Notes: generated by a model from the letters alone, not told the origin. A DNA stretch of 64,000 nucleotides from Bacillota bacterium (GCA_023419605.1 JAEZXR010000053.1:1-64000), one strand, 5' to 3'. Counted from the first letter of the stretch, positions 34,652 through 44,183 are shown. Numbers and translations: made by a program.

Positions 34652-35919
34652 TAATTAATCAACTGCCCTTCCTGAATGTTTTGAGGATTCAGAACATAGG
34701 TATCATACAGGTTAACTCCCGGTTTGCCAGGTTCCGACAGATTACCGATGATTGCAAACTCCTCATTTGAACTAATAACCTTTACCTCTCGAATGGATGC
34801 ATAATTCAACTTGCTAATAACAATTTTCGCTGTCTTGGCTTCTGCATTATATTCAAAAAGACTCTTTAAAGGAACCCGAAGTCCTTTACTGGTAGTTTTC
34901 ACCAGATCAATGTTTATTTTTCTCAATGCTGCAGTTTCACTAATACCCTTGTCGATCTTTACAGCCAGAATGCATTTTCCATCTTCTTCGCTGGATTTGA
35001 AATAAACTTCTCCGTCAATGGCTTTACTAATCTGGTTAATTCTGATTTCCTGTATTTTATCTCCTACCTTGTACTTCTCCGCTTTGGCCTTATCCAATGT
35101 CATCACCAGATAAGCTTCAAAATCCTTAATGACCTTTGCAAAGGGCTTTTCCACTTCTACACTTTTTACGTTGTTATTTTTTCCAGAGTCCTTGACCTTT
35201 ATGTTATCCAAATCCTTTACGGATAGGTTTCTTATATTAGAAGGTGTCAGCGTACTTTCCAATCCATCAATAACAAAGGACACGATTCCCGAATACGCCG
35301 AAGTAATTTTCCTGGTGTTGGAATTCACCTGTTCCTGCAACCGTTCCCTATCCTTCATAAGATTATTAATATGAGCATTGGAATTGCTGCCCACACCAAA
35401 AATCGAAGCCTTCTTTTGGATCAACTGGTCAACTTCTTCTTTTAACTGTTTAACTTTCCCTAGATTGTTGCTGTTACTTTCCAAGGAAATGAGCTTCGCT
35501 TTTTGCCCGATCTCATTTTCGATTTTAAAAATATCCTCTGAAAAAATTTCCCTGTTTTTATTCAGCTCGCTTTGTGCCTTCAGAATATCCATGTCCTTTT
35601 GTTTAAGCTCTTCCAACAAGGGCAGGGAAGAGTCTTTAAGCACCGTCGCAACTACATTTTGACTGGCTACTTTTTCACCTTCATTAATCTCTGTGATACA
35701 TTTGCCTGCAAAGGGTGATTTCAATACTTCCTCACCTCTGACAATATAAGCATCCGCATTGACCGAATCTTCAATCACTCCCTGCCGAACCACCTCGGTT
35801 TCAATCTGTTTGCCATATACCCAATGCAGTAATGATGGTATATATAATAGAAGAAACACTGAGATGAGAAGGCTTCCTACTTTGAATTTGGACATCCTTT
35901 TGCTTTCTTTTGTTTCCAT
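34651..35919 (-). CDS. HlyD-like envelope protein of the sepF cluster
   Basis: 422 residues. A single N-terminal membrane anchor (about 14-35) is followed by biotinyl-lipoyl-like and coiled-coil regions (about 55-200, with repeated Glu/Lys-rich heptads) and a beta-rich C-terminus. This is the layout of HlyD/membrane-fusion proteins, but no ABC transporter is encoded nearby. In Clostridia such a protein is commonly found next to yggS-sepF, and no role is established. It starts 26 bases after the gamma-lyase-like gene and overlaps yggS by one base. Confidence 0.8.
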   Translation of the reverse strand: METKESKRMSKFKVGSLLISVFLLLYIPSLLHWVYGKQIETEVVRQGVIEDSVNADAYIVRGEEVLKSPFAGKCITEINEGEKVASQNVVATVLKDSSLPLLEELKQKDMDILKAQSELNKNREIFSEDIFKIENEIGQKAKLISLESNSNNLGKVKQLKEEVDQLIQKKASIFGVGSNSNAHINNLMKDRERLQEQVNSNTRKITSAYSGIVSFVIDGLESTLTPSNIRNLSVKDLDNIKVKDSGKNNNVKSVEVEKPFAKVIKDFEAYLVMTLDKAKAEKYKVGDKIQEIRINQISKAIDGEVYFKSSEEDGKCILAVKIDKGISETAALRKINIDLVKTTSKGLRVPLKSLFEYNAEAKTAKIVISKLNYASIREVKVISSNEEFAIIGNLSEPGKPGVNLYDTYVLNPQNIQEGQLIN

Positions 35920-35945
35920 AATACCTCAATGCCTCCCAGGTACTT

Positions 35946-37241
35946 TTATCCGATATTTGCAATCCCCTTATCCGCCATCATCTGTATAGCAATCATAACT
36001 CCCAGCTTTACATGCTCATAAACCAACCCACCCTGCATATAGGCTACATAGGGCGGTTTTATGGGAGCATCTGCACTCAGTTCAATAGAGGACCCTTGTA
36101 TGAAAGCACCCGCCGCCATAATAACAGGGCTGTCATACCCAGGCATATCCCAGGGTTGGGGTGTTACAAAGGCATCTACCGGGGAACCTTTTTGTATACC
36201 CTGGCAAAAGGCAATCAGATGATCAGGATTACCAAACTTTATAGCCTGGATGATATCACTGCGCTTCTCTCCCGGCATGGGTGAAGTCTCAAATCCCAAT
36301 CTGTCCATAAAAGCTGCGCAAAAAACTGCTCCCTTCAAACTCTCCGCCACTACGTGGGGAGCCATGAAAAGCCCCTGGAACATAAGCCTGTTATTTCCCA
36401 AAGTAGAGCCAACCTTTTTACCCAATCCCGGAGTGGTAAGTCTGTACGCCGCTTTGGCAACATACTCTTCCTTACCTACGATGTAGCCTCCGGTTGGAGC
36501 CAGCCCCCCTCCAGGGTTCTTAATCAATGAACCTGCCGCAAGATCGGCTCCTACTTCAATCGGCTCCTTGTCCTCTACAAATTCACCGTAGCAATTATCA
36601 ACCATGACGATAATATCGCTTTTTATATTCTTGATGAACTTTGCAGCCCGCCCGATGTCATTCACCTTTATGGACGGTCTCCATGCGTACCCTCTGGAGC
36701 GCTGAATCAGGACCATTTTCGTACGTTCATTAATTGCTTTCCGGATCCCATCGAAATCCAGAGAGTGGTCAGGCAGCAACTCAACCTGCCGATATGTAAT
36801 GCCGAACTCTTTGAGGGACCCGCCGCCTTCTCCACGAATACCGATAACTTCCTCCAAAGTATCGTAGGGCTTTCCGGAAACAGCCAGCAGTTCATCTCCA
36901 GGTCTCAGATTTCCGTACAGGCAAAGGGCCAATGCCTGGGTTCCTGCTACGATGTTATGCCTGACAAGAGCATCTTCTGCCTTGAAAACATCCGCATACA
37001 CGGCATCCAACACTTCTCTTCCTCTATCGTCATAGCCATATCCCGTAGTCCCCGAAAAGTGCGAATCACTGAGATGATGCTCCTGCATTGCCTTGATAAC
37101 CTTATATTGGTTATATTCCTTTATAGAATCAATTTCCTTTATAACTTCGGAAATTTCCTTTTCGACTTCATTTGAAAGCCTGATTACACCCTCTTTTACT
37201 CCAAATTGGTTCTGCAACAAGTTCTGCAAATTAAAATTCAT
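35946..37241 (-). CDS. Methionine gamma-lyase family protein (YnbB-like, PLP)
   Basis: A 431-residue fold-type-I PLP enzyme. Seen: DSHFSGTTGYGYDDRGRE (about 58-75), NIVAGTQALALCLYG (about 96-110), VDNCYGEFVE (about 217-226) and the PLP lysine in GSLIKNPGGGLAPTGGY (about 239-255). Proteins of this family are often named aluminium-resistance or methionine gamma-lyase-like; the true substrate is unproven. In many Firmicutes this gene follows hfq, here it heads the HlyD-yggS-sepF row. Its neighbour YggS is also a PLP protein. Confidence 0.88.
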   Translation of the reverse strand: MNFNLQNLLQNQFGVKEGVIRLSNEVEKEISEVIKEIDSIKEYNQYKVIKAMQEHHLSDSHFSGTTGYGYDDRGREVLDAVYADVFKAEDALVRHNIVAGTQALALCLYGNLRPGDELLAVSGKPYDTLEEVIGIRGEGGGSLKEFGITYRQVELLPDHSLDFDGIRKAINERTKMVLIQRSRGYAWRPSIKVNDIGRAAKFIKNIKSDIIVMVDNCYGEFVEDKEPIEVGADLAAGSLIKNPGGGLAPTGGYIVGKEEYVAKAAYRLTTPGLGKKVGSTLGNNRLMFQGLFMAPHVVAESLKGAVFCAAFMDRLGFETSPMPGEKRSDIIQAIKFGNPDHLIAFCQGIQKGSPVDAFVTPQPWDMPGYDSPVIMAAGAFIQGSSIELSADAPIKPPYVAYMQGGLVYEHVKLGVMIAIQMMADKGIANIG

Positions 37242-37406
37242 TTCTGTACCTCGCTATCCTGATGGAATTTACTATAATCTTTCGTTTTTTGACAATCCGC
37301 GTTATCTGTAAAAGTTTTTCAAGAAACGTTACGAGAGACGGTGAAGTGTCGGTACTTTATACAAATTATACGCTTATTTCATTATTGTACCACAAAATTA
37401 GGGCTT

Positions 37407-37491
37407 GTAAAATAATAACATAGTCATGCATTTTGCTCTCCTTCATGGATGCCATGGCAGGCCTGCAAAAAGGAGTATTCAATTATTTTAT
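37407..37491. repeat. Family I palindromic element, copy G (degenerate)
   Basis: It keeps the family core CTTCATGGATGCCATGGCAGGCCTGCAAAAA at the same place as copy D (range 37441-37471), with ends decayed to GTAAAATAATAAC and ATTATTTTAT. It lies in the 364-base gap between two divergent genes. The rest of the gap carries A+T-rich promoter-like sequence but no clear gene. Confidence 0.7.
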
Positions 37492-37605
37492 AGCATCTTG
37501 CCAAAGAAGGACATATTATTTCCCATATCCTGCCTTGAATTTTGCTTCTTTTTATTATACCATTGATATCGCACCCTTAACGATAAAATTTTATAGGTGG
37601 TAGAA

Positions 37606-38499
37606 ATGAATTTAAAATACATTGTAGATGATTCTCATGCCGGTAAGGTACTAAAGACAATCCTGAAACACGAACTTGAAATTTCTGAAAGACTTATAAA
37701 GAAATTAAAATATGACGGAAAGATTCTTTGTAATTCAGTACCGGTTTTTGTAAATACCATTGTACAATCAGGAGATGTTATTGAAGTAAACATAGAGTTT
37801 ACAGAGGAATGTGATGAAGTCATTCCGGAAGAAATCGAGATCGATATCCTTTACGAAGACGACTATTTGATCGCGCTGAATAAGCAGCCCAATATCGTGG
37901 TACATCCTACCTCCAGCCATCCCAGCGGTACCGTTGCAAACGCAGTTATGCACCATCTTCTGCAAAAGGGTATTTGCCGAAAGGTCCGTCCTGTCAGCCG
38001 GTTGGACCGTGATACCACCGGCATCATACTCTTTGCCAAAAATCAGTTTGTGCAGGAGTTCCTCATCCGACAGATGAAGGATAAAATCTTTTCCAAGGAG
38101 TATATTGGAGTTGTTATGGGCAGCATCCCGGATGAAAAAGGCACTATTGACCTGCCCATCGAGCGGAAACCCGGAAGTATCATGCTTCGGCATACAACAC
38201 CCACAGGAGCCCCCTCCATAACACACTATGAGGTATTGGCACGTCTGAATGGCGCTACCTTGTTAAAGTTTAAGCTGGAGACGGGAAGAACCCACCAAAT
38301 CCGTGTCCACTGTCAAGCCATTGGTCATCCCTTGATGGGAGATACTCTCTACAGCGATATACCTACCCCATTGATTGACAGGCAAGCGCTGCACTCCCAA
38401 AGAGTCCGCTTTCTGCATCCCCACAGCAGGGAACCTTTTGAACTGATTGCTCCCGTACCGGCGGATATCAGCAATCTTTTAGAAGAACTTAGGCCTTAG
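37606..38499 (+). CDS. RluA-family pseudouridine synthase
   Basis: About 297 residues from ATG 37606, preceded by AGGTGG; a GTG three codons upstream is possible but too near. An N-terminal S4-like domain (about 5-65) is followed by the pseudouridine synthase domain with the catalytic Asp in SRLDRDTTGI near residue 136 and ETGRTHQIRVH near 227. It isomerises uridines in rRNA or tRNA; the target within the RluA/B/C/D group cannot be told. Rightward, alone before a MerR-like gene with a 200-base gap. Confidence 0.92.
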   Translation: MNLKYIVDDSHAGKVLKTILKHELEISERLIKKLKYDGKILCNSVPVFVNTIVQSGDVIEVNIEFTEECDEVIPEEIEIDILYEDDYLIALNKQPNIVVHPTSSHPSGTVANAVMHHLLQKGICRKVRPVSRLDRDTTGIILFAKNQFVQEFLIRQMKDKIFSKEYIGVVMGSIPDEKGTIDLPIERKPGSIMLRHTTPTGAPSITHYEVLARLNGATLLKFKLETGRTHQIRVHCQAIGHPLMGDTLYSDIPTPLIDRQALHSQRVRFLHPHSREPFELIAPVPADISNLLEELRP

Positions 38500-38699
38500 A
38501 CAACCACTTTAACTTTTTCTAATTTGGCCGGGAAAACCATGGGCAATGTATTTACATAAATTAACAGCGATGCTATTATATATACGAGTTCAGCAGTATG
38601 AGTTCAAGTTTGATTTATGCGCTGAACAAATCTCTGTTACAGGTAGGAAACAAAATACTATATATGCGCAGCCGCGTTGTTTAATCTGGAGGTAAAACC

Positions 38700-39278
38700 A
38701 TGGATATACTAAAGAATAAGTACTCAATTACCGAATTGAGTGAGTGTCTTAATGTTACAGATCATACATTGCGATATTACGAAAAGGAATTCAATATAAA
38801 TGTTCCAAAGGACGATCGTGGCAGAAGATCTTATACCCCGGAGCTGGCAAACCTTATGTTTCAAATAAAGAATATGAGGGATGAAGGCCTTGAAATAAAA
38901 GCCATCAAAAAAATTCTTGTTTCAGAAAACATTCTACTGGAATCTCCACCGATAGTCGTAGAAGAAACGGCAATTGCTGTTCTTCCTGCAATTCGGCCCG
39001 GTTCTTCTACCGATCTGTCCGAAATAAAAGAGTTTTTCGATGATTTTAAGCAGCAACTTACGCTAAGTGTTTCCAGTGAAGTTACGTCAGCCAGGGATCA
39101 CATTACCCAGGAGCTAACTAAAACAAAGCTTGAACTTGGAGCTTGCGTGGAAAACGGAATGAGAAAACTGGAATCCAAAATGGAAAAGCACTTTCAGGAG
39201 GTAGACCGTTCTATCGGGCTCTGGAGAGAACGTAAAAACCGCAGCCTTATTCAAAGACTGTTCAACAGCATAAAATAA
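38700..39278 (+). CDS. MerR-like DNA-binding protein with coiled-coil tail (RacA-like layout)
   Basis: 192 residues. The N-terminal MerR-type helix-turn-helix has YSITELSECLNVTDHTLRYYEKEF (motif range about 8-31) and GRRSYTPE. A linker of about 25 residues is followed by a helical, charged region (about 105-175) that could form a coiled coil, and a basic tail RERKNRSLIQRLF. This recalls RacA, which anchors sporulating chromosomes at poles through DivIVA, but the similarity may only be architectural. It could instead be an ordinary transcription factor. GGAGG precedes the ATG. Confidence 0.7.
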   Translation: MDILKNKYSITELSECLNVTDHTLRYYEKEFNINVPKDDRGRRSYTPELANLMFQIKNMRDEGLEIKAIKKILVSENILLESPPIVVEETAIAVLPAIRPGSSTDLSEIKEFFDDFKQQLTLSVSSEVTSARDHITQELTKTKLELGACVENGMRKLESKMEKHFQEVDRSIGLWRERKNRSLIQRLFNSIK

Positions 39279-39324
39279 TCAAAAGGGGAGTGACAGGAAC
39301 CTGCCACTCCCCTTTTGATTATTT
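39277..39324. terminator. Bidirectional terminator
   Basis: AATCAAAAGGGGAGTG (39277-39292) pairs perfectly with CACTCCCCTTTTGATT (39305-39320). A T-rich run follows on the plus strand. It separates the MerR-like gene from the converging cheR. Confidence 0.92.
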
Positions 39325-39328
39325 TCAA

Positions 39329-40111
39329 CTACTGTATATCCTTCTCCTTCAAATAGAAAAAAGTCCGGAAGGGCTTGAAATTATATCGGTTGCACATAAT
39401 AATCTGTTCTGTACTGCCGACAAAAAGAATTCCCTCCTGCTTTAAGGATTTATTAAACTTGCGATAGATCTCCACCTTTGCTTCCTCGGTAAAATAGATC
39501 AAAACATTCCGGCAAACAACCAAATCCATATCACTAGGGAACTCATCTGCCAGTAGATTCAGTTGTTTAAACTCAACACATCTTTTTATCTCATCCTTCA
39601 CTCTGAACATTTCGCCTTCTTTTTCGAAAAATTTCTGTTTAAAGTCCTGAGGAAGATTCTCCACACTCTTATATCCATAAACCCCTGCTTTGGCTTTTGC
39701 AATGGCCTCTTTATCAATATCCGTTGCCAGTACCCGAATACTGCTTAAGGGCATAAAATGGCTCAAAACCATCACGAGAGTATAGGGCTCATCGCCTGTT
39801 GAACAAGCAGAGCTCCAGATTTTTAAAGTTTTACTTTTTGATAGCAGCAAAGGCAATATTTCCTTTTCCAAAACCCTCCACTGTTCAGGATTTCGGTAAA
39901 ACTCGGATACATTGATTGTCAGGTAGTTAATAAACTCGTTAAAGAGTATTTTATTCGACTTTATGGTTTTTACATAATCTTCATAGGATGTTATATTGTT
40001 TTTTGCGATCAGAGAATCAATTCTCCGCTTCATTTGCTTTTCCTTATAATACGTGAGATTAATTCCTGTCATCTTGTATATTTCCGTCTTAAAACCCTCA
40101 TAATCCATCAT
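39329..40111 (-). CDS. cheR: CheR-type protein-glutamate methyltransferase (orphan)
   Basis: 260 residues. The N-terminal all-helical CheR domain (about 1-70) is followed by a SAM-binding domain with SSACSTGDEPYTL near residue 100, LATDIDKEA near 135, and the CRNVLIYF segment near 203. It methylates chemoreceptor glutamates in its family, but no receptor, CheB, CheA or CheW gene is near. The SAM motif is intact, so it should be active on some protein. Two ATG codons in tandem open the frame. It is followed by a strong terminator. Confidence 0.93.
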   Translation of the reverse strand: MMDYEGFKTEIYKMTGINLTYYKEKQMKRRIDSLIAKNNITSYEDYVKTIKSNKILFNEFINYLTINVSEFYRNPEQWRVLEKEILPLLLSKSKTLKIWSSACSTGDEPYTLVMVLSHFMPLSSIRVLATDIDKEAIAKAKAGVYGYKSVENLPQDFKQKFFEKEGEMFRVKDEIKRCVEFKQLNLLADEFPSDMDLVVCRNVLIYFTEEAKVEIYRKFNKSLKQEGILFVGSTEQIIMCNRYNFKPFRTFFYLKEKDIQ

Positions 40112-40390
40112 CGTATCTAACTCCTGACTTCGTAGTGTAAATTCAAGAACATTTTAACATAAAGTAAAGTTTAAGTAAACCATCACAAACAGATCTCATT
40201 TCATTGTAATGAGGATTATCCCAATGTTGTCAGGTTAAGCATCAACCTTCACCCTACGCAGTATAAAAAATACATAAACTAAAATAGGCGTGCCCTATTT
40301 GCATGCCTATGGGTCCGTTCATTTATTTAGATTGGAATAAATTTTAATGTTTTCTAAGTCTTCCTCGTAGACTGTTAGATTCTTTTGCAC

Positions 40391-40422
40391 AAAAAAACAG
40401 AACCCAAAAGGTTCCGTTTTTG
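40391..40422 (-). terminator. Terminator of the ispH-rpsA operon
   Basis: GGAACC/GGTTC arms (AAAACAGAACC and GGTTCCGTTTT) flank CAAAA. Read leftward, seven T follow. The remaining part of the 317-base gap up to cheR is A+T-rich and holds a small ATAGGC/GCCTAT hairpin near 40284-40310, with no gene recognised. Confidence 0.88.
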
Positions 40423-40428
40423 CTTAAA

Positions 40429-42468
40429 TTATTGATTTTCATTATTCATAAGTTCGGCCGGCAGTTCAATCCTGTTTGTCATTTCCTCTTTATGCTCGGA
40501 AGGAACTTCTTCCCCTGCGGTTTCCTGCTGCGCCGCATCTTCTTCTTTGTTCTTTACAGGATCAATGGGGTTAACTTCTTTGATGCTCAATCCAATCTTT
40601 TTGCTTTCCAGGTTCAGTTCGATTACCTTCGCTTCTATTTCCTGCCCTATTTCAAGAACATCAGAAGGTTTTGCAATTCTGACATTGGAAATTTGTGATA
40701 TATGCACCAAACCGTCAATTCCTTCTTCCAACTGTACAAAGGCTCCAAAAGGAACGATACGCGCTACCTTACCCTTAACAATATTGCCAACGGCGTATTT
40801 CTCTTCTGCATTGTACCATGGATTGCTCTCTGCCTTTTTAAAGCCCAGGGAGATCCTGCTCTTTTCCTTGTTGAACTCCAATATGGTTACTTCTACCAAA
40901 TCTCCAATTTTCACTACTTCCGAAGGATGCTTGATTTTATTCCAGGAAAGTTCGGACACATGGATTAATCCGTCCACTCCACCGATATCAACAAAAGCAC
41001 CGAAGTCAGTAAGGCTCTTTACTGTGCCATTGAATTTCTTGCCAACTTCAATGTTTGCCCATACCTGTTCTGACTGCTTTGATTTTTCCTCTTCCAGAAT
41101 CACTCTTTGTGAACCCACAACCTTCTTTTTCTGCTTATTCAGCTCAATAATTCTTACTGTTACCGTCTGCTTCAGGAATTCATTCAGGTCCTTAACAAAA
41201 CGATCGCTGATTTGGGATGCAGGAATGAAGATACGCGCTCCATTTGCAGTCGCAATAACGCCGCCATTAACCACATCTACCACTTTTGCTTTTACAGGTG
41301 TCTTATTTTCGTAAGCTTCTTCTATTTTGGTCCAGCTGTTTATGGCATCAACCTTTTTCTTTGATAACAAGACATTGCCTTCGCCATCATTGACTCTTAC
41401 AACAAAGGCTTCAACTTCATCTCCAACTTTCAGCGACTTCTCCGGTTTGAAATCAGGATCATCTGAAAACTGGTCTACAGGGATCACACCATCGGATTTG
41501 AAGCCAAGGTCCACATACACTTCAGAATTGTTAAAGCCCACAATCCTGCCTTTTACGATTTCCCCACTTCGAATGGAGACATCAAAGCTTTCAAAGGCCT
41601 CTTTGAAGCTCATCTCGTTTTCCTGTTTATTTAATTCACTCATTTTTTGTATAACCTCCTCGATTACCCAATCCGGTGTTGAGGCACCGGCAGTAATCCC
41701 TATTTTTTTTATTTTTTTTATATCTACCGGCGGTAATTCACCGGATGTTTCCACGGTATGCGTATTGCTGCAATATTTTTTACAGATTTCATACAGCTTT
41801 TGCGTGTTGGAACTATCGCTTCCTCCAAGCACCACCATCATATCCACTTGCCCGGCAATCTCAGCAGCTTCTGACTGACGAGTACTGGTCGCGTTGCATA
41901 TGGTATCATACCTTATTATGTTTTGAAATTTTTCATCAAGCAATTCATTGATTGAATTCCATTTTTCTTTTGTTATGGTGGTTTGTGCAACAATACATAC
42001 TTTTTGCTGCCCAGGTTGAATTTTTTCTGCATCTTCCCTAGTATTTACAATAAGGGCTGTATTTTCACACCATCCATTTATCCCTATTACTTCGGGATGA
42101 GAGCGATCTCCTACGATAATAATCTGGTATCCTTCCTTATATTTTTCTTCTACCAAATTATGGATTTTTTTAACATAAGGACACGTGGCATCGATGATAT
42201 CCAATTCTTTGCCTTCCAGTTTATTGTAAATTTCCGGTGTTACTCCGTGAGCTCGTATTACCATCTTACCACAGATATCTTCTTCATCTGGATCGGTAAT
42301 AACTTTTACGCCCCGTTCCTTTAACTGGCTCACTACCTGTTTATTATGAATGATGGAGCCAAGGGTGTAAATCTGTTTGTCAGACTTTTCAATCAAATCA
42401 TAAACTGCATTTACAGCCTTGTTAACACCGAAACAAAAGCCTGCTGTTTTAGCAACAATAATCTCCAA
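40429..42468 (-). CDS. ispH: Bifunctional IspH (HMBPP reductase) - ribosomal protein S1 fusion
   Basis: 679 residues. Residues 1-285 form IspH, a 4Fe-4S enzyme making IPP and DMAPP, with cluster cysteines in AGFCFGV (12), ATCPYVKK (about 95) and ICNATSTRQ (about 190). Residues about 300-640 hold four S1 RNA-binding domains, beginning near 303, 389, 473 and 559; VDIGGVDGLIHVSEL is the most typical. The second repeat is the least conserved, as in S1-like proteins. The fusion is known in Clostridia and relatives. TTG 42468 is the start, with GAGGAG 6 bases upstream, joined to plsC as TAATTG. Confidence 0.95.
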   Translation of the reverse strand: MEIIVAKTAGFCFGVNKAVNAVYDLIEKSDKQIYTLGSIIHNKQVVSQLKERGVKVITDPDEEDICGKMVIRAHGVTPEIYNKLEGKELDIIDATCPYVKKIHNLVEEKYKEGYQIIIVGDRSHPEVIGINGWCENTALIVNTREDAEKIQPGQQKVCIVAQTTITKEKWNSINELLDEKFQNIIRYDTICNATSTRQSEAAEIAGQVDMMVVLGGSDSSNTQKLYEICKKYCSNTHTVETSGELPPVDIKKIKKIGITAGASTPDWVIEEVIQKMSELNKQENEMSFKEAFESFDVSIRSGEIVKGRIVGFNNSEVYVDLGFKSDGVIPVDQFSDDPDFKPEKSLKVGDEVEAFVVRVNDGEGNVLLSKKKVDAINSWTKIEEAYENKTPVKAKVVDVVNGGVIATANGARIFIPASQISDRFVKDLNEFLKQTVTVRIIELNKQKKKVVGSQRVILEEEKSKQSEQVWANIEVGKKFNGTVKSLTDFGAFVDIGGVDGLIHVSELSWNKIKHPSEVVKIGDLVEVTILEFNKEKSRISLGFKKAESNPWYNAEEKYAVGNIVKGKVARIVPFGAFVQLEEGIDGLVHISQISNVRIAKPSDVLEIGQEIEAKVIELNLESKKIGLSIKEVNPIDPVKNKEEDAAQQETAGEEVPSEHKEEMTNRIELPAELMNNENQ

Positions 42469-43056
42469 TTATTTCTCCTCCAAAAGCGCATAAACCCTTC
42501 GCATAATATCCTCACTCAAGTCAGCTAATTCCTCTGGAGTTAGTTTTTTTTCCGGGTCTGTTTCGATACGGTAAGGTTTGCCTATAACGACCCGTACCTT
42601 TGTAAAAAATTTATAGCTGCCGTCAACACCCACAGGCAAGATAGGAACTCCTGCATTTACTGCAAACATGGCAGCACCTGCTTTTACCTTGATATTGCCG
42701 GGGTCCTTTCCGCGTGTCCGGGTTCCTTCAGGCAGAATGCCAACAATTTTACCGCTTTTCAAAAGCTTATATACGGTTTTTGCAGCACCGATATCTCCCG
42801 TACCTCTTTTAACGGGAAAAGCACCGACTCCTTTCAAAAACCACGCTACTATGCGAGAGTTGAAAAGTTCCGCCTTTGCCATAAAATGTACCAAGCGTTT
42901 GATCTTATATCCAATAAAGAACATGTCGAGCTGCCCAATATGATTGGCACAGAGTATCACGCCACCTTCTTCAGGTACATTTTCCATTCCTTTTATTTCG
43001 ACCTTATAAAATATCCCAAAGTAAATTTTTAACAGAAACTTTACAATTCGGTCCAT
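42469..43056 (-). CDS. plsC: Lysophospholipid acyltransferase (PlsC family)
   Basis: Makes phosphatidic acid from lysophosphatidic acid at the membrane. 195 residues. The HX4D motif is HIGQLD near residue 38, the substrate motif LPEGTRTRGKDPG lies near 108-120, and VPILPVGVDG (about 136). It is a short, single-domain form. It overlaps cmk upstream by one base and ispH downstream by none (TAATTG), so the three genes are one translational unit. The cmk-plsC-ispH order is common in Clostridia. Confidence 0.93.
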   Translation of the reverse strand: MDRIVKFLLKIYFGIFYKVEIKGMENVPEEGGVILCANHIGQLDMFFIGYKIKRLVHFMAKAELFNSRIVAWFLKGVGAFPVKRGTGDIGAAKTVYKLLKSGKIVGILPEGTRTRGKDPGNIKVKAGAAMFAVNAGVPILPVGVDGSYKFFTKVRVVIGKPYRIETDPEKKLTPEELADLSEDIMRRVYALLEEK

Positions 43057-43730
43057 TATGATACCCTTACTTTAGCCAATAAAATTATTTTTTCTGCCAC
43101 TTCTTCAACACTCATTGCTGTCGTATCGATTTCAACAGCATCATCGGCCTTTGCCAGCGGGGCAAAGTCTCTACTGCTGTCGCTGAGGTCCCTGTGCTCA
43201 ATATCTTTTAATACCTCGCTAAAAGCTACGGTATCATTTCCTTTTTCAATAAGTTCCTCATATCTTCTTTTCGCCCGCGCTTCCAGGGAAGCGGTCAGAA
43301 AGATTTTCAGATCTGCATCGGGAAGAACATAGGTACCTATATCTCTTCCGTCCATCACAATGCTTATCTCCTTTGAAACAGCCCTTTGAAGCTCAACCAG
43401 CTTGATCCTGACTTCAGGAACAGCAGCCACATTGGAGGCTCCGATTGAAACTTCAGGGGTTCTGATTTGTTCACTGACATCGGCTCCGTCCAGAAATATC
43501 CTTTGTTCTTCGCCGCAGTGACCTATTTTAATATTAATGGAATCGATCATTTCAGAGAGTCCTTTTCTGTCCAGGGTATCAATACCCTCCTGCAATGCCT
43601 TTAGAGCTACCGCCCTATACATGGCTCCAGTATCAAGATATACGATCCCCAAGGATTTTGCTATAATTTTTGCTATGGTACTTTTCCCTGCTCCAGCAGG
43701 CCCGTCGATTGCAATGGTTAACCTGGACAA
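43056..43730 (-). CDS. cmk: Cytidylate kinase
   Basis: Phosphorylates CMP and dCMP to the diphosphates. 224 residues. Seen: the P-loop DGPAGAGKSTIAK near residue 9, YLDTGAMYRAVAL (about 31), DGRDIGTYVLPDADLK (about 126-141) and a R-rich LID region around ARAKRRYEE. The start is TTG 43730, with GGAGG 8 bases upstream. It is the first gene of the cmk-plsC-ispH unit and follows aroH by 81 bases. Confidence 0.96.
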   Translation of the reverse strand: MSRLTIAIDGPAGAGKSTIAKIIAKSLGIVYLDTGAMYRAVALKALQEGIDTLDRKGLSEMIDSINIKIGHCGEEQRIFLDGADVSEQIRTPEVSIGASNVAAVPEVRIKLVELQRAVSKEISIVMDGRDIGTYVLPDADLKIFLTASLEARAKRRYEELIEKGNDTVAFSEVLKDIEHRDLSDSSRDFAPLAKADDAVEIDTTAMSVEEVAEKIILLAKVRVS

Positions 43731-43811
43731 AACGATTTCCTCCGTAAAACGCTCAGTAGTTGTTTATATTCTATAAAAAATTAAAAAATCCTTTTTTCCT
43801 TCATAAATAAT

Positions 43812-44183
43812 TTATGATGTACCCTTATCCAAATCCGGTCTCAATATTTTTGCACCGTTTAAATATACATGGGATATCTCTCCGTTGCTTTTTTCAGTAT
43901 TAATATGTAAAAGTATCCGAATACATTTGGGTAAGCTTCCCGGTACATTAATCTCATTCGTACACATTAGAGCAACATCCGTAATTCCCAGTTGTCTGGC
44001 TGCTACTGCCGGAAAAGCTGCATCCAGGTCCTGCGTCATCGTAAAAAAAATACTTACCATATCTTCCTGCTTAATCTCATTCCGTTTGATGATCTCCTCC
44101 AACAGCACTCGGCTGGCTTCAATCATTTCAAAAGAATCATTGTTTTCTACCGTAGTTGCACCTCTAACACCTCTAACTGCCAC
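43812..44183 (-). CDS. aroH: Chorismate mutase, AroH type
   Basis: Converts chorismate to prephenate for Phe and Tyr synthesis. 123 residues, the trimeric AroH fold. Seen: RGVRGATTVENND at the N-terminus with the key Arg, EEIIKRN, the SIFFTMTQDLDAAFPA strand (about 44-59), and LPKCIRILLHIN (about 84) with the active-site Arg. A C-terminal YLNGAKILRPDL completes the site. GTG 44183 is the start after GGAGGGG. Other shikimate genes in the window are limited to aroB. Confidence 0.95.
   Translation of the reverse strand: MAVRGVRGATTVENNDSFEMIEASRVLLEEIIKRNEIKQEDMVSIFFTMTQDLDAAFPAVAARQLGITDVALMCTNEINVPGSLPKCIRILLHINTEKSNGEISHVYLNGAKILRPDLDKGTS

Noticed and set aside
40280..40312. ATAGGC/GCCTAT hairpin as a possible riboswitch near cheR
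   Set aside because: Only one short stem is present and no recognisable aptamer motif (for example no GEMM c-di-GMP consensus), so it was kept as a note only.
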